Below are positions 1-14,000 of a DNA stretch of 64,000 nucleotides, piece by piece. A model generated the notes under the pieces. The model saw only the letters and a program-made list of their open reading frames with translations. It did not search any database and was not told the origin of the DNA. Source of the stretch: Nectonema munidae. Lineage: Eukaryota > Nematomorpha > Nectonematoida > Nectonematidae. Positions within the stretch are counted from its first letter, which is position 1, and each line of letters opens with the position of its first letter. Location of the stretch: positions 62,001 to 126,000 of the forward strand of contig JAUIRK010000185.1 in assembly GCA_030549495.1 (NCBI GenBank). Reading direction: 5' to 3'. The position numbers were made by a program, and so were the translations under genes.

Positions 1-1913
1 AACCCAATTTAGAAAACAATTTCAATTACACACTTGATAATAGATCTAGGCTGAAACACTTCCTATATTTTTAGGGAGAATTGCTCACGGCTGTGTTTTA
101 TGGACATTTTACTGGCATTCATGAAGTAAGATAAAGATCATTCCCTGAATATATCGCTGTTAAAATCTCAAGTGCGGATGATATGTCATTTACAAGATGG
201 GTCGGATGAAACTTCTTTAACCTATCTTGCGAAACACAAGATTTGAATATACTTTCATAGGTCTAGGATGTTTGTGATTCGTTCATGGCTTGCTGCATTA
301 ACAGGTGGTTCATCAGAACTCTGAGTTTCACTTGAATGATCTGGTTCAGGAAAATAATTGTTTTTATCAGAAGAGATTTTTCGAGCATTTGAAGATTAGC
401 CTGTACTTCTGAATGACAGTTGCCTACTTCTTTGACTTGTCTCGAAAATGTTCATTTTTTACAAAATAATTCATAGATTTTTTGTTTGTTCTACTGAATC
501 GTTGCGAAGTTTTTCTTTCTTTGCGCTTTTGGGCACTTATTCTTTTGACGCTTGGAGACATTTTGAAATTGGAGGTTAAACCTAGAAGTAAAAGTTAAAA
601 ATATTGACAATAAATATTCAATAAGTGTAGTTGTGTGTATGTTGTGTTTTTTGTGTGTAGGCCTTCGGGCAGTTCCCAATTGAGCAAGTTCTTAATTCTC
701 TCTCTCTCTCTCTGTTCTTAATTCTAAGAAAAGTTTTCGAAGACAATTTAAAGATTATTATCACATTCTACAAATTATTATTTAACTATTTAAAAAATAC
801 TAAAAATAATCATTCTATGTATAAGAAGATTTATTAGCAAATCACCTTATCCATCAAACAAAAAAATGAAATAACACAATTAGATAATAAAAATATACAG
901 AACTATTATTCAATGGAAAAAATAAGACAATGAGATTGGGAGTATTTCAAAAAGTTTTCATAAAAAATCCGCTTCGGGAAATACTCCTATTTTACAAAAT
1001 AGTTAAATATAAATTCAATCAATTACATTAATCGGTTATCGACCACAGTCGACATATGTCGACTTTACAAAAATAAAATCGCCTGCGTTAGATATCATCG
1101 TCTGATTAATTATTATTCTGGTCGATAACGGGTTAAGAAAAAACAAAAAAGACTATATGCAAAATTATCCAGTACTCTATAGTCTATAACATTATAGAAA
1201 ATTGCAAAATATGTGTATATATGTATGTAAAAAGTGAGGAAGAATATTATGATACTATAATAAGTATAATATTGTTTAACAGAAAACAAAAAAATATATA
1301 ATATATCGCGTACAAAAGAAAATAATAATTTTACTGAGATATATTAAAATCAAGGATCAGAATATTTTTGTAACAATTCATCAAAAGCTGATCTTTTTAA
1401 AACATTATACGAGTTCTGAATTATGCTTCATAAACTATAGTTCAATTGATACATCGTATCCTATTTTAAAATTAAATTTTTAACGAGTTGTTTAGAAGGT
1501 GATAGTTCAAAACTAAATATGCTCTCCTTCAAATCAACATCTTAAAATGATCTAAGAGGATACCTTCTTACTTGTCATTTATTTGCAAAGTATCCTATTT
1601 TGCCAAATTTACTGTATATAGAATAGTTTATTCTTTATAACAATTACGTTGACATATTTGCGTTAAGTCTAAGCATACGTATGGTATTTTGAATACACAT
1701 CATTTAACACATTTCCTAGATCTCCCATGATCCAGACTTATTTTCATCGCTCTATTATAAATATTTTAGTAGGACAATACTGACAGTTCCAAGCACATTA
1801 CAGATGTTTTACTGTATTTGGCTTATTTTGATATCTTTTTTATCGTTTATATAAACAAAATCGCGAATCTTTCAGTACTATTTGGAGTCGAATTTAAACG
1901 TTTTTTTATTTAG
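1..1913. other. Intronic/upstream AT-rich sequence, possible degraded transposase piece
   Basis: No exon for the missing 5' part of the peptidase was found. On the minus strand, 470-555 reads MSPSVKRISAQKRKERK-like basic sequence and 250-350 gives SSDEPPVNAASHE in another frame. This loosely resembles the N-terminal region of hAT-type proteins but is too broken to assign. A (CT)n run lies at about 698-713. Confidence 0.25.
1740..1913 (+). repeat. Intron end duplicated at 42215-42432
   Basis: The 170 bp before exon a, up to the acceptor, are repeated about 40 kb downstream. Shared words include TTTTACTGTATTTGGCTTAT, TTTGGAGTCGAATTTAAACG and TTTTTTATTTA. The copies diverge right at the splice site (AGGTTTCGA versus ACGTTTTAT). 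Confidence 0.75.
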
Positions 1914-2097
1914 GTTTCGAATGCAAAATATTTTAATGTTTCCGCTGTCATACTGTACAACGATCCAGCAGATGTTACGAGTAAAGACGAAAACAGTGTT
2001 TTTCCTAACTCAAAATGGATGCCACCTTCGGGTGTTCAAAGAGGAACTCTTTTCAATGGAATAGGAGATCCTTTAACACCTGGCTATCCATCTAATG
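1914..2097 (+). CDS. NAALADase-like exon a: end of protease-associated domain
   Basis: The exon follows a TTTTTTTATTTAG acceptor and ends at a GT donor at 2098, with 61 codons plus one base. It reads [20 protein letters not shown] and ends [11 protein letters not shown], matching human KNAQLAGAKGVILYSDPAD and [11 protein letters not shown]. The Asn of GYPSN corresponds to human Asn257, which contacts the substrate glutamate. The single leftover base pairs with AT from the next exon to give Asp (GYPSNDY). Frame-shifted ORFs over this exon are not real. Confidence 0.93.
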
Positions 2098-5000
2098 GTT
2101 TTCATTATTTCTAAACAAAATATAAAAAATTTGTCCGGATAAATAATATTTAAGTAGTTCTTAGTTAAAAATTTTCTTTACAATGATTTAATCTTTTCTT
2201 AAATATTCTTCTTTTTTAACCAATTCATTTTATAACTTTAACATTAAAAGTTTATTTTTCAATTGTCAACTCATGGTTATAGATAATCGTTGTACGTTTT
2301 TGAATAAGATGTCTTGGGGAGGGGATCGGCGTCGTGGACCTATTCCCCAAGGCGAACGAGATAAAATTTACAAACATATTGTTTTCAAAATTATTGAGAT
2401 GTGTGAACTTTGAATGAAATTAAAATTTTAAAGCTACAGTTTTAATAAAAATGTGACTATTTTAAGTATCTTCAATGTTTCTGCATCCAAATTCGTTCTT
2501 TTATTGGTAATAAAATTGAATTCTCAACTTCTAATTTTGATTAACTCTCTTTTTGCCTCTTGTAACGTTTAATATGTGTCGATTTCTTTATTTAATTTTG
2601 ATTGTCAATGAGAATGTTGTGTTCTTAAATGGGTTTTAATTTGGTTGTAGTAGAAAGTTGATCATTTTTGATTTATTAGTTCTTTCAGAGTTGTAATCAT
2701 TTTCTAGATTATTTTTTCTGTTTGAAACTAAATTGAAAAACCTTAAATGAATGCGTTTGTAACGAAGATTTAACTAATTGAAGACCAAGTTTTCAAAAAT
2801 GTGTTTGAACCATCTTTTTCAGAGTTTTTTTTAAATTTTCACAAAAAATGACAAAAAAATTTATTTATTTGTATTTGATAATATAGAAAAATTAGTTTAA
2901 ACTCCTCTAATTATTTCTTTCCCGATTTCGGAAAACGGAAAATGCTTCCGCATAGATAGCAGGCTGGTAACAGGGCTGTATTTAATTAGTTAAGATAAAT
3001 CAAAAATGTTATCCCAAGTAAGGAATAACTAAAAATATGACATTTTGTGTGTTATATGTACTGCACTTATTGCAACATCTAACGTTTTTTTCCACAAAAT
3101 GGGAAAACAGATTGTAATAAATATTTTTAAATCCTAAATTTTCTGAAACTTTCTAACAACTATCAATGCACCTATTTTAGATGAGAAATTATTTTGTATT
3201 TAAGAAACTGTAAATGATTTTTTAATAAAGGAAATTATTTTGTATCTAAGAAATTCTAAATAATTTTTTAAAAAATGATTTAGAGAAGAATGGATGAAAA
3301 AAGTTATTACAATTTTATAATTTGATTTTTTGTATATTTGTTGCTAAAATTTCGCTTATTCAATCTTCATTCTCTTGTGATTGACAGCAAAAAATTTCTT
3401 GTCTGTTGCTTCAGATATTTATATGTAATTTTCATCCAAGATTCCAAATATGAAGTTCATTTTTTGTTGCATGCTCTACTTTTTTTTCTATTGCAATTGA
3501 ATTATATTATTTAATGGTGCATAGTTTTACATACATTAATTTACTTATTTTTCATCTTGAATAAAAAATAATAATTAAACAAAAGATCAGTGTTTTTATT
3601 TTATTTTTTCAAAGTTTTTATTTCCTTTTTTTAAAGGTAATTTTTTATTACATAACAGTACTCCTTCCTGTTGACATATGAATTATAGGTTGATTTTTCA
3701 TCGTATTTTATTTTTCAATTCTTTTTTCCATGTTTCTCTATCTTTAGCCTTTTCAATATTAATATTGTACTTCTTCAAATCTCTTTCAGCCACATAATTC
3801 CATGTGAAACTTGGCCTCCCACGTTTAATTTTTCCTTCAACTTCAAGGATTTGATCATTATTGAAAATGATTTCTTTAATATAAAACGAGTGAGAAAAAA
3901 TGTAACCCTAAAATATATTTTCAACGTAATAAATTATTTCTTACAATATATTGGTTAATTCAAATAGACATAAATTCTTACTTGATCATAATGCTTTTTG
4001 TTACATCTCTGATTGCTAAATTGTTTCTCGATAAACGAAATATTTTGAGATTTTTTCGCCATGTCATATAAGTTCTATTAAAATGTTTCTCTGATTGATC
4101 GAGACAACGTTAGCTCTGTATAAGGTATCTAATGTGTCCGATAATTGTGAAGAGAGTCTTTATCAGTGGATTGAATGAAAAGAAAAATCCCATCATTTAG
4201 TGTTCCCATTGTTTGGAGAAATTGGAAGAATCACCTGGCTTTTTTTGCCTTGTAAACACAAAAAAATTCTGAAAAATATCGGCAATAGATCTCTCATTCC
4301 AATATTGAATCTACTACCAAACCATTTACTCACTCTGAAGAGATCTCTGTTAAGTTTATAAGGGTTTTTGCTACTAATAAGAATAAGCCAACAAATCACA
4401 TGGACAAGGCTTTCTCTTAGAACTTAGATATTTCCATATTTAATAAACGACCTTCTTTACTTCCACAATGTTTTAGTTAATTGGAATTGAATGTTAGTAA
4501 GAGATTAATTCTTCCTAAGAAACAACATAATTAACAGCTTCTAGTTTAAAAGAAGAGAATATTCTAGAGCGGTCTGCAACAGTTTCACTTTATAAAGACT
4601 TTTCTTTACTTTTTTTAAAAAGATAAATAATTTGTATTATTCCATGCCTTTTATTACAGTAGGAAATTCAAAGATATAATCCAGCATAAAGTAGATTGTT
4701 TTGACAGTTGAAATCGAAGCCTCAAATGTGTTCTTTTATAAATAATAGTATATTTGCTGGTATCCCATTTGGACATTCTGGCCATTTACAAGATACGACA
4801 CTGAAATATCACGATCACAAGCGAATAATTTTGTATCTCTAAAAATGCTCAACTTCCTGTTTGTCCACCCGAGACGTTTTTTCATGGTATCTCTGTCTGT
4901 GGGACAGTTGACCTAGATATCACCTTTGCATACGTGTGGCCCATTTGAAAGAATCTTGAAGCATGCGTGATAACAATGTAAATGATGCAATCCTGCCATA

Positions 5001-8000
5001 ATTATTTTTCCCTATCCCTTCTCAGCTTGCCGTAATTTAATTAATTGTTAAGGCATTGCGCACTCATAGAGGTTTATTTTTGCAGCTTTGTGATATGAGA
5101 AAAGTAAAACCTTGGTATAAGATGGCCGGCAAATTCCCCTTTTTTGTGAAAGATGCTAAATTTGTCAGAAATGTGGCAAATAAGGTGAAGATAGCTTGGC
5201 TATTTTTTATAACTCATAAAAAAATTTTCTTAGGAATAAAAAATGGTTTGGATGTAATTTTAGCGTGAAAGAAGCTTAATTTTCTAAAGAATTATTCAAT
5301 AATTTTTTGTTGTTGAATCGGTTTTACCAAAATTTAAAGGCAGTGACAGTGCGCTATTCAAGATGCTAGGATAAGCATATGATATCAGACTACTACTCTA
5401 CTATAAAGAGAGGTGAACATGACAAATTAAATAATTGTAAGAGTTGAAAGAAAAAATTTTTAGAAGAATGACGAGTCAATATTTTCTTTTTTTGTGTCAT
5501 TTTTGTAGTAATGCATTTAAATATGTTCATTTTTCAATTTATTGAATATATTGTTTTAAATCTGCTTTTCTTACCATAAATATATTTTAAAAGCTTGTTC
5601 GATGTCTTTTTAAATTCGAAAAATTAATATTTAAAAAAATATTGAATTGGAAAATTTGCCACTTGACGAAAATATCTGACTTCAGATTTGGATTCAACAC
5701 ATTCAAATTTGTTATGCTGGCATTAATACAATAATTTCTCAACTATTACATTATGATTACATCAATTTAAAGCGTACCTATTCGTCATATATAAAATTGA
5801 TGTCTTTTTAATTTGCAGATGATAAATTTAAATTACTATATTTCTGTTCAAATCCTATATATAAAGTCGTCGAACAAGTTTTGAACAACTTCTGTATATA
5901 ATACCATTTGGGTATTTATTTTATACATCATTTTTCTAGGTAGTTAGTTATGTTCAACAACCAGCTGTGATAATTTAATATCTGCGATATAAAATACATA
6001 AAATGATCCTATAACTATTCTTTAAACATTTAGATTACATGCCTAGATTGAATTCCAGTCAGGCTGATTTACCTACCATTCCTTGCATACCGATATCCTA
6101 TGAAGATGCTGAAGAATTGTTTTCTTACCTTGGCGGATCTGTAGCTCCCTCTAAATGGGCAGGAAGACTCAACGTTACGTATAGGCTTGGACCGGGATTC
6201 AATTTACCTCATCATGAGGGCTGGTGAGTTTCACTTTTGCTAAACTGTATCTCTTAAATTCTTCTTTTATCGTTTGACAGGAAAACACATGTTGAAGTCA
6301 ACATGGAGACACAAGAAAAAAGTATTTTCAACGTTCTTGCTCACATTCGGGGCACGCTAGAGCCCGATCGCTACATCATCATAGGCAATCACAGAGATGC
6401 TTGGACATTTGGCGGACTCGATCCTTCCAGTGGAACTGCCTGTTTGCTTGAGCTCAGCAGGGTCTTTTCCCAACTCCTTAAATTGGGTATGATCTTTTTT
6501 AAAGTACACATGGAAAGTAATAAGTTATGCTACTTTCAGTACTCAACAAAATATATTTTTTACAAAACTTTTATATCCTTATTTTTTTAAATACAAAATT
6601 TCAATAACTTAATTTTTACTTTAAATTAAAGCTTACGTTTAAACTCTTAACTTTTAGCTTATAAATATTTTTTGTTCTTTTATTCCCCTTTAATACAAGT
6701 ACGTAAACATCATCATTTATCCTTGAAGCTTGAGTAAGATAATTTTACCTTATCTAAATTGAATAATATGGGCGAATGGTTTGTCTTGTGTCTTAAAATA
6801 CGATATTTTACTTACCAAATTTATTCCTAAATGTAAAACTATAGTTCATTTGAATATAGGCGTGGATAATTTAGATTTGATCACTGTTTACTGTATTGCT
6901 TTTGTGCGAGACTCGCCTTGTTATAACTGTCCAATAGCGCTTGCTTTGATTAGATAATCTCTTGGAGTAAATTAAATGCTATACTTTAACACAATAAATA
7001 TATATTTTTTTTAAAATACTTCTAATTAAATTTTCCAATACTGGTACTTATTGGGATTCATTTTTGGAAGTGTATATTATTAACATGTTTAGTCAACAAC
7101 CGCTCGAGATATGTTAAGTGGTTTGGAACAAATTTCTTTACGCTTCTGGATATTTATTTCAACTTTTAAAGCAATTGACTATCTAAATTACTAAGATAAC
7201 TAATTATTATTAACTAAATGCAATGATCGACTAAACTTGCTAAAGGAAAAAACGCATTTTATCAACTAGACTACACTAACTAATGATTTTCTAATTTTCT
7301 ATTGTTGCAACACAGGGCTCTCCTCTAAAACTTATCGATTTGAATCCTCTGTTTGATTTTTTTTCGCATTTGTACATTCAATTAATGTTAGAATGTATCA
7401 GTCTAATGTTGTTCTATATTTTTTTTAGGATGGAAGCCAAGAAGGAGTATTATTTTCGCGAGTTGGGATGCTGAGGAGTACGGTTTGCTTGGCTCCACCG
7501 AATACGTCGAAGAAGAAGTGCGTATACTGAGGGATCGTGCTGTGGCTTACTTGAATGTCGATGTTTCTGTCGTTGGTAAGTTAAACTTTATTGCTAAAAT
7601 GGCCAAAAGTTAATGCAATACCAACAAAACTATATGTGAATGCCATTCAATACTTTCCCCTAACGAGGATTAGAATTTTAGACATATAGACCTATACAAA
7701 CAACACACGCTGTTAAAATTCTTGTAAATCAATAATCACAATCTTTATAACCAAATTCTATATAAAAAAATTTTAAACTATTTTTTAGTTTTTTTTTCAT
7801 ATAATCAAAAAATGGCGTAGCCAGGAAAGAAGAGCAGAGACTAGGAGTTTGATCAAGCGCTCCATCTTTGCCATCATCATCTCCATGGCTGTAAGACCCA
7901 CATCTGAGGAGGAAGCAGCTCAACAGCACCTGTAACTGTGGCTGAGGTATATCAAAGGTTGATGACAGTAAATCGGTAGTCGTGGCAATATTGTTCGGTA

Positions 8001-11000
8001 CAGGCGCTGTGGGATAAAAAAAAAATAAAGCAAAGCTACACTTACAAAAATTTTGAAAGTCTACACATATTAACAACAATTAGAACACAAAAAAATGAAA
8101 GTACACTGTTAAAAAGCATGCCACAATGTGTATGGTAACAAATATTTTGTGTGAGTAAAGCAATAGAGAGAAATGAAAAATGGATAACATATTTATAAGT
8201 AGTAGTAATATAAATTAAATAATATATCAGAGGTCTGGCAAGACGTCCGGGGAGACAACGTGTCAGCCTTATTATATATTTTTAAAAAAAATTGAATGAA
8301 AATGATATCATTGGAAAGGTATACTCTTTGTGGTTAACATAGGCTAGGTTATACAAATAAATATATTTTCATTTTTCCAAAATCTGCTTTTATGTGAGGT
8401 CATTCAAGTTTTATCTAGTTTCAAAAAATACCAATAATAATTAACGTTCTTAATTTATATAATATTTTTTCAATATTTTATATTCTAAAAGGTAAAATAT
8501 GATTTTTACATTTTAAAATTTCATAGTTGAAGAAAACTGTCGAAAATTAATATATATTTTTTACTTTTTATGGGTCAGTAGTATAGGTCAGTATAATGTT
8601 TTTCTAATAAATTTAAAATTATTTTTGAAGTGAAAAATGTTGATCGAATGTACAAGATTTGAAGCTATACTCTTTGTGGGTAAAATAGGCTAGGTTTTAC
8701 AAATAAATATTTTTTATTTTTCCAAAATCCACTTTTATGTGAGGTCAGTCAACTTTTATCTAGTTTCAAAAAATACCAATAATTAACGTGATGAGTTTAT
8801 ATATTATTTCTTCAAAATTTTATATTCACAAAGGTAGAATATGGTTTTTAACATTTTAAAATGTCATAGTTAAATAAAACTGTCGAAAATTAATATATAT
8901 TTTTTACTTTTTATGGGTCAGTAGTATAGGTCAGTATAATATTTTTCTAATAAATTTTAAATTATTTTTCAAGTGAAAAATGTCGATTAAATGTAAGAGT
9001 TTTGTTTGATAATCGTAGTCTACTTTTATTTAGTTTAGATACAACCTTTCTAATTTTTAACGAAGGGCATTCGTTATATTTATACCGACAGTGTGCGAGG
9101 AATAAATCACATTATTGATTGATTTTAGAGCATAATTATGCGAAGAAAGATGTTTCATTACGCGTTTGTGAGCGCAGTGAATTCTTATCTCACATACGCT
9201 TCACCACATCTTTAGCACGCGTGTGTGGTTTTGTCGATTGAATGTACGAATTTTGTTAGTCTACTTTTTAGTTTAGATACAACCTTTCTAATTTTTAACG
9301 AAGGGCATTCGTTATATTTATACCGACAGTGTGCGAAGAATAAATCACATTATTGATTGATTTTAGAGCATAACTATGCGAAGAAAGATGAACACATGTT
9401 GCATTACGCGTTTGTGAGCGCAGTGAATTCTTATTTCGCATACGCTTCTTCACCACATCTTTAGCACGCGTGTGTGGTTTATTTTATCGGGCTAGTGTAC
9501 GCTTAGTTTATTTGTAGTGTTCCTAGCTTAAATCTTAGTCAAATATTAAAACGCTTATAACTTTCACATTTCTCAACAAAATGCATCATGCGATATACCA
9601 AATTAAAGCATTTTTTATGGGCTTTCAGAATACATTACTTATATCACAAGTACTTAAATACCATTTTACTGTTTTTATTTTCCATGGGCTTCATACCATT
9701 AATTAGCAGATAAGGGATAATTTTAAACTAAAGCTCCTTTCATTAGGACAAATTTTTACCTATATTATGTGACAATTTCCAGCACAATTATAAAGCGACT
9801 CTACTCTCAGAATCTAAATTTATTTGTAGATTTTTATAAAATAGTATTAGTTTTTCCATTTTTTTATAAATTAACCTTCGTTTTTTTTATTGGTCAGTAT
9901 AATGTTTTTCTAATAAATTTAAAGTGAAAAATGTAGACAGAATGTACAAGTTTTGTTGGATAATCGTAGTCCACTATTTATTTTTAGATTTTTATAAAAT
10001 CATTTTAGTTTTCGGTTTTTTATAAATTAACATTAGTTTTTTACTTCTTTTGAATTAATCATCCAAAATTTAAGTGCGGGTTTGATTTACACTTTGATTC
10101 GAAAAAAATATGTTTTGGATAAATATTATTTTTATTATTGTTTACTCCATATAAATTTCTAAAGAGAAGATAAATAGATCAAAATATGTGTTTTAATCAA
10201 TTTTTCTCAATAAGTAATCTCATGAATTTATTTTTTTTCACTATAATCTTAAATTTATTTCTATATTTTTATAAAATAATTATAATTTTCGAATCTAACA
10301 CGTGTGCGCATGCATCCACATTGAAGAAATAATGAGTTTTGTTGGATAATGATAGTCTACTTTTATTTAGTTTAGATACAACCTTTCTAATTTTTAACGA
10401 AGGGCATTCGTTATTTTTATACCGACAGTGTGCGAAGAATAAATCACATTATTGATTCTAAAACGATTGTTATTGATTTTAGCGGTTAACTATGCGAAGA
10501 AAGATTAACACATGTTGCAATACACGTTTGTGAGCGCAGGAAATTCTTATCTCGCATACGCTTCATCACATCTTTAGCACGCGTGTGTGGTTTATTTTAT
10601 CGGTCTAGTGTACGCTTACCTTATTTGTAGTGTTCCTAGCTTAAATTTTAGTCAAATATTAAAACGCTTATAACTTTCACATTTCTCAACAAACTGCATC
10701 CTGCGATATACCAAATTAAAGCATTTTTTATGGGCTTTCAGAATACATTACTTATATCATAAGTCCTTAAGAAATACCATTTTACTGTTTATATTTTCCA
10801 TGTGCTTCATACCATTAATTAGCAGATAAGGGATGCATTTTAAACTAAAACAGTAATATATTTGAAGAAATATTTTTTCAGTATAAAGAGTTTAGAAAAC
10901 TCTTCTCTAATATGTAATGATATATTCTCATAACCTGTACGGTTGAACGCGGGTAGACAACTTGCGTGTTATCTCCAACCCGTATATTACGATGATTCTT

Positions 11001-14000
11001 TTCCAACCTGTATTCTACGATGATTCATCTCCAAACTATATACTACAATGATTCATCTCCAACCTGTATACTACGATGATTCATCTTCAACCTGTATACT
11101 ACGATGGTTTCTATTTCATGTACAAATAACTAGGGAGACAATGTTCAACTTTCTGTTCACATTCTGCTAGATGTAAGATTTGATATACCTCATTCAGGGA
11201 GACGATGCTACATAAGTTATTACCTATATACATTATACCTGTATACTACGTTGGTTCATCTCCAACCTGTATACCGCGATAATTCATCTCCAACCTATAT
11301 AATATATTTTATCAAATAATCAAAATAAAATTCTGTAATCAAAGAATCGAAAAATATTCTTTAAAAAATAAAAAAATATCAAACTTTCTGTTCATATTTT
11401 GCTACCTCATACGATGTTACAAAAGTTATTACCTATACTTTGCAATTTGCACGATTTTAAATATTATATTTGTCAAATAATCAAAATAAAATTCTGTAAT
11501 CAAAGAATCGAAAAATATTCTTTAAAAAATCAAAAAATATCAAACTTTCTGTTCATATTTTGCTACCTCATACGATGTTACAAAAGTTATTACCTATACT
11601 TTGCAATTTGCACGATTTTAAATATTATATACTAAAGATATAACATTCTGCTGCTTTTATAATTTAGGTAATTATACAATACGCGTAAAGTCAAGCCCTC
11701 TCTTGCATGATGTCATCTTTGAGTCAGCTAAATTGGTACTTTTTTGAATTTTTTCCTTTCTAGTTTTCAAACTGTGATACAGAGAATTTAAACAGTCACT
11801 TATTTATATCTACAAAATACAGATGATATATTATTCTAAAAAGGTGAGGCTGTCATATTATGCATTGCACGTATAAGCGAGGAACAGTATGTTTAAACTT
11901 TCTTTCCTTACATCTTTCCCACAAAAGCCTTTTTCTCCGTTTTCTGCTTGACTTAAATTGAAAAAAACCAATAAAGTCGAAATATTCCTTTTAAAAAGAT
12001 TTGTCATATCCTATTATATTCCTCGTTTATATTATTTTAGCTGTAATTACCAGACAAATCCAATAGTTATTTTAGGGTTTTATTATTTCATACTATAGAC
12101 TATAGGAGGAACACATGAAAGACATGAGCTACTAGATTTTCCTCAATATCTCATCTCTCCAATTGTTAACAGGCCTCGTTCACATCAAATGAATTGGTTA
12201 GGTGAATTTAATACTCTGTACTGAGACACTGCCGCATATAATTAAAATTTAAAACTTAAATTAATTCAGATTTGCAAAATTTTTTTGGAGTTTAGTAGCG
12301 GGTAAGAATTTTTAATAGTACACGCATAGAAACTTTGACATAAATTATTCATATGGAAACATTAAAATAACTAAGCTACAAATTACTTTGAAACATTATT
12401 TTCTTGGACAACCCCCTTTCACAATTACCAGATGAACTTGGGAAAATTCAGATAATTAGTATCACTTAGGATTATACTGTGAATCTTGCAGGGCTTAGCA
12501 ATATCCTTGTGGCAATAATTCATATTTTTCCAGAAGCTTAAGCTCCACATCCCTAAAATCGCACAGTTTCTTCTCCTCTGGGCATCCCATCGTATCAAAA
12601 ATCGATATATTCTGTGCTGCTGTGTAGCTTGTTTCTCCTGCTTTTACTTTCTAACTAAACTTCTTTGAAGACACTAGTTGGAGAGACTTTAGACCAAAAG
12701 GCTCTCTACCATGCCATATAAAAATGTTTTAAATTTCATTAATAATCGTGGTGTTCGCCTGCACGCGCCAAGACTACAACTCCATGCATTAATTATTATT
12801 ATTATTATTATCGAATCACACCATAACTAATTTAATAGCCAATCAGAAGGCCCTATGTGCCCGCAATCTGCCAATAGCAGTGCTTGAATCTTTTTTTATG
12901 AAGGAGTTCGCATATAAAACAAAAACTTAATTAATCATTGTTATAATTTATGCTACATCTAATAATTTTTATTTTTGAAGTATTGAATATGTACCTCGTT
13001 AACTGTACTATCATGCTGAACAATTTTATTAATCCAGAATAAATATGTTTTTGTTAATTGTGGAAAATATAGTGGGAATAAAACAATTAACCCATCATAA
13101 CAAATGTTACCATAACAAAACAAGTCCTATATATATTTGAAATAAAGATATTGACTTGAAAGAATTTAAATTTATTGGCGCTTGCCCCTATCGTTTCCGG
13201 ATGCGCAGGTTACAAGATCTTTTTATTTTTAAAAGATAGTATTAATCCTCTATAATTATTTATTTTAATTTATAAATACGTTAAAAAAATTATGTGTAGA
13301 TGTTTTTTACTTGTGATCTAAACAGGTAGATCTACCCATTTTAGCCCAGCGTGTCATAATCTGGCATAGATGAATCGACTAATTTAAAACGCAATATTTT
13401 TTTATATTCCTCATTTCTTCCTTTCTAAGTATATTGAAGAGTGGGAGTGTTGTCCATTTGTCAGTAATAAATCCTCCTCTCCAAACTTCTCCTCCTCTCC
13501 AAACTTCTTCATTGTTTTTCTATCTCACTTTTTATTGTTGCATACACTAAGAATAATATAGCGTCGGTAAATGGAGTTTTACAGGAATGAACTTTGCTGT
13601 AAGTGTAAATTATAGCTACAATTTTTATCATCAGATTGTTTCCAAAACGAACGCTGTTTTTACTTAAAAATGCAAATTTAAGATTAGATATTTATAATAT
13701 AGGGTTGCATGTCAAAGAAAGGAAAAGGCTAGAAGAGGTTTGTACCCAAGGCGGGTTCGGTTCCCCGGATTCCTTTCAAATCTCTTCCCATTTTTTCTTT
13801 TTATTCCAATTGTTTCTTTTCCTACAGTTTAATCATTATTTCAGCCTTACAATTAACCTCTTAATAACTAAAGTTTTATTCATACTTTAATCTTAGAAAG
13901 TTTATAGGCGAACCTTTTTGGTGCTACGTACTAGTAGGGGTATGAGAAAGAATAGATTCCAGAAATTGATGGAATTGCTCACTTTGCAAATAATGAATCA

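Noticed and set aside
6303-6590. 95-codon frame starting at an internal Met
   Set aside because: It is exon c read through its donor; the last ~35 residues are intron.
7729-8079. 116-codon minus-strand frame as a gene
   Set aside because: No family motifs; it overlaps a GC-richer insert with a hAT-type edge and ends in low complexity.
10985-11310. CRISPR-like array (28-bp repeats)
   Set aside because: The repeats are head-to-tail without spacers, in an animal intron.
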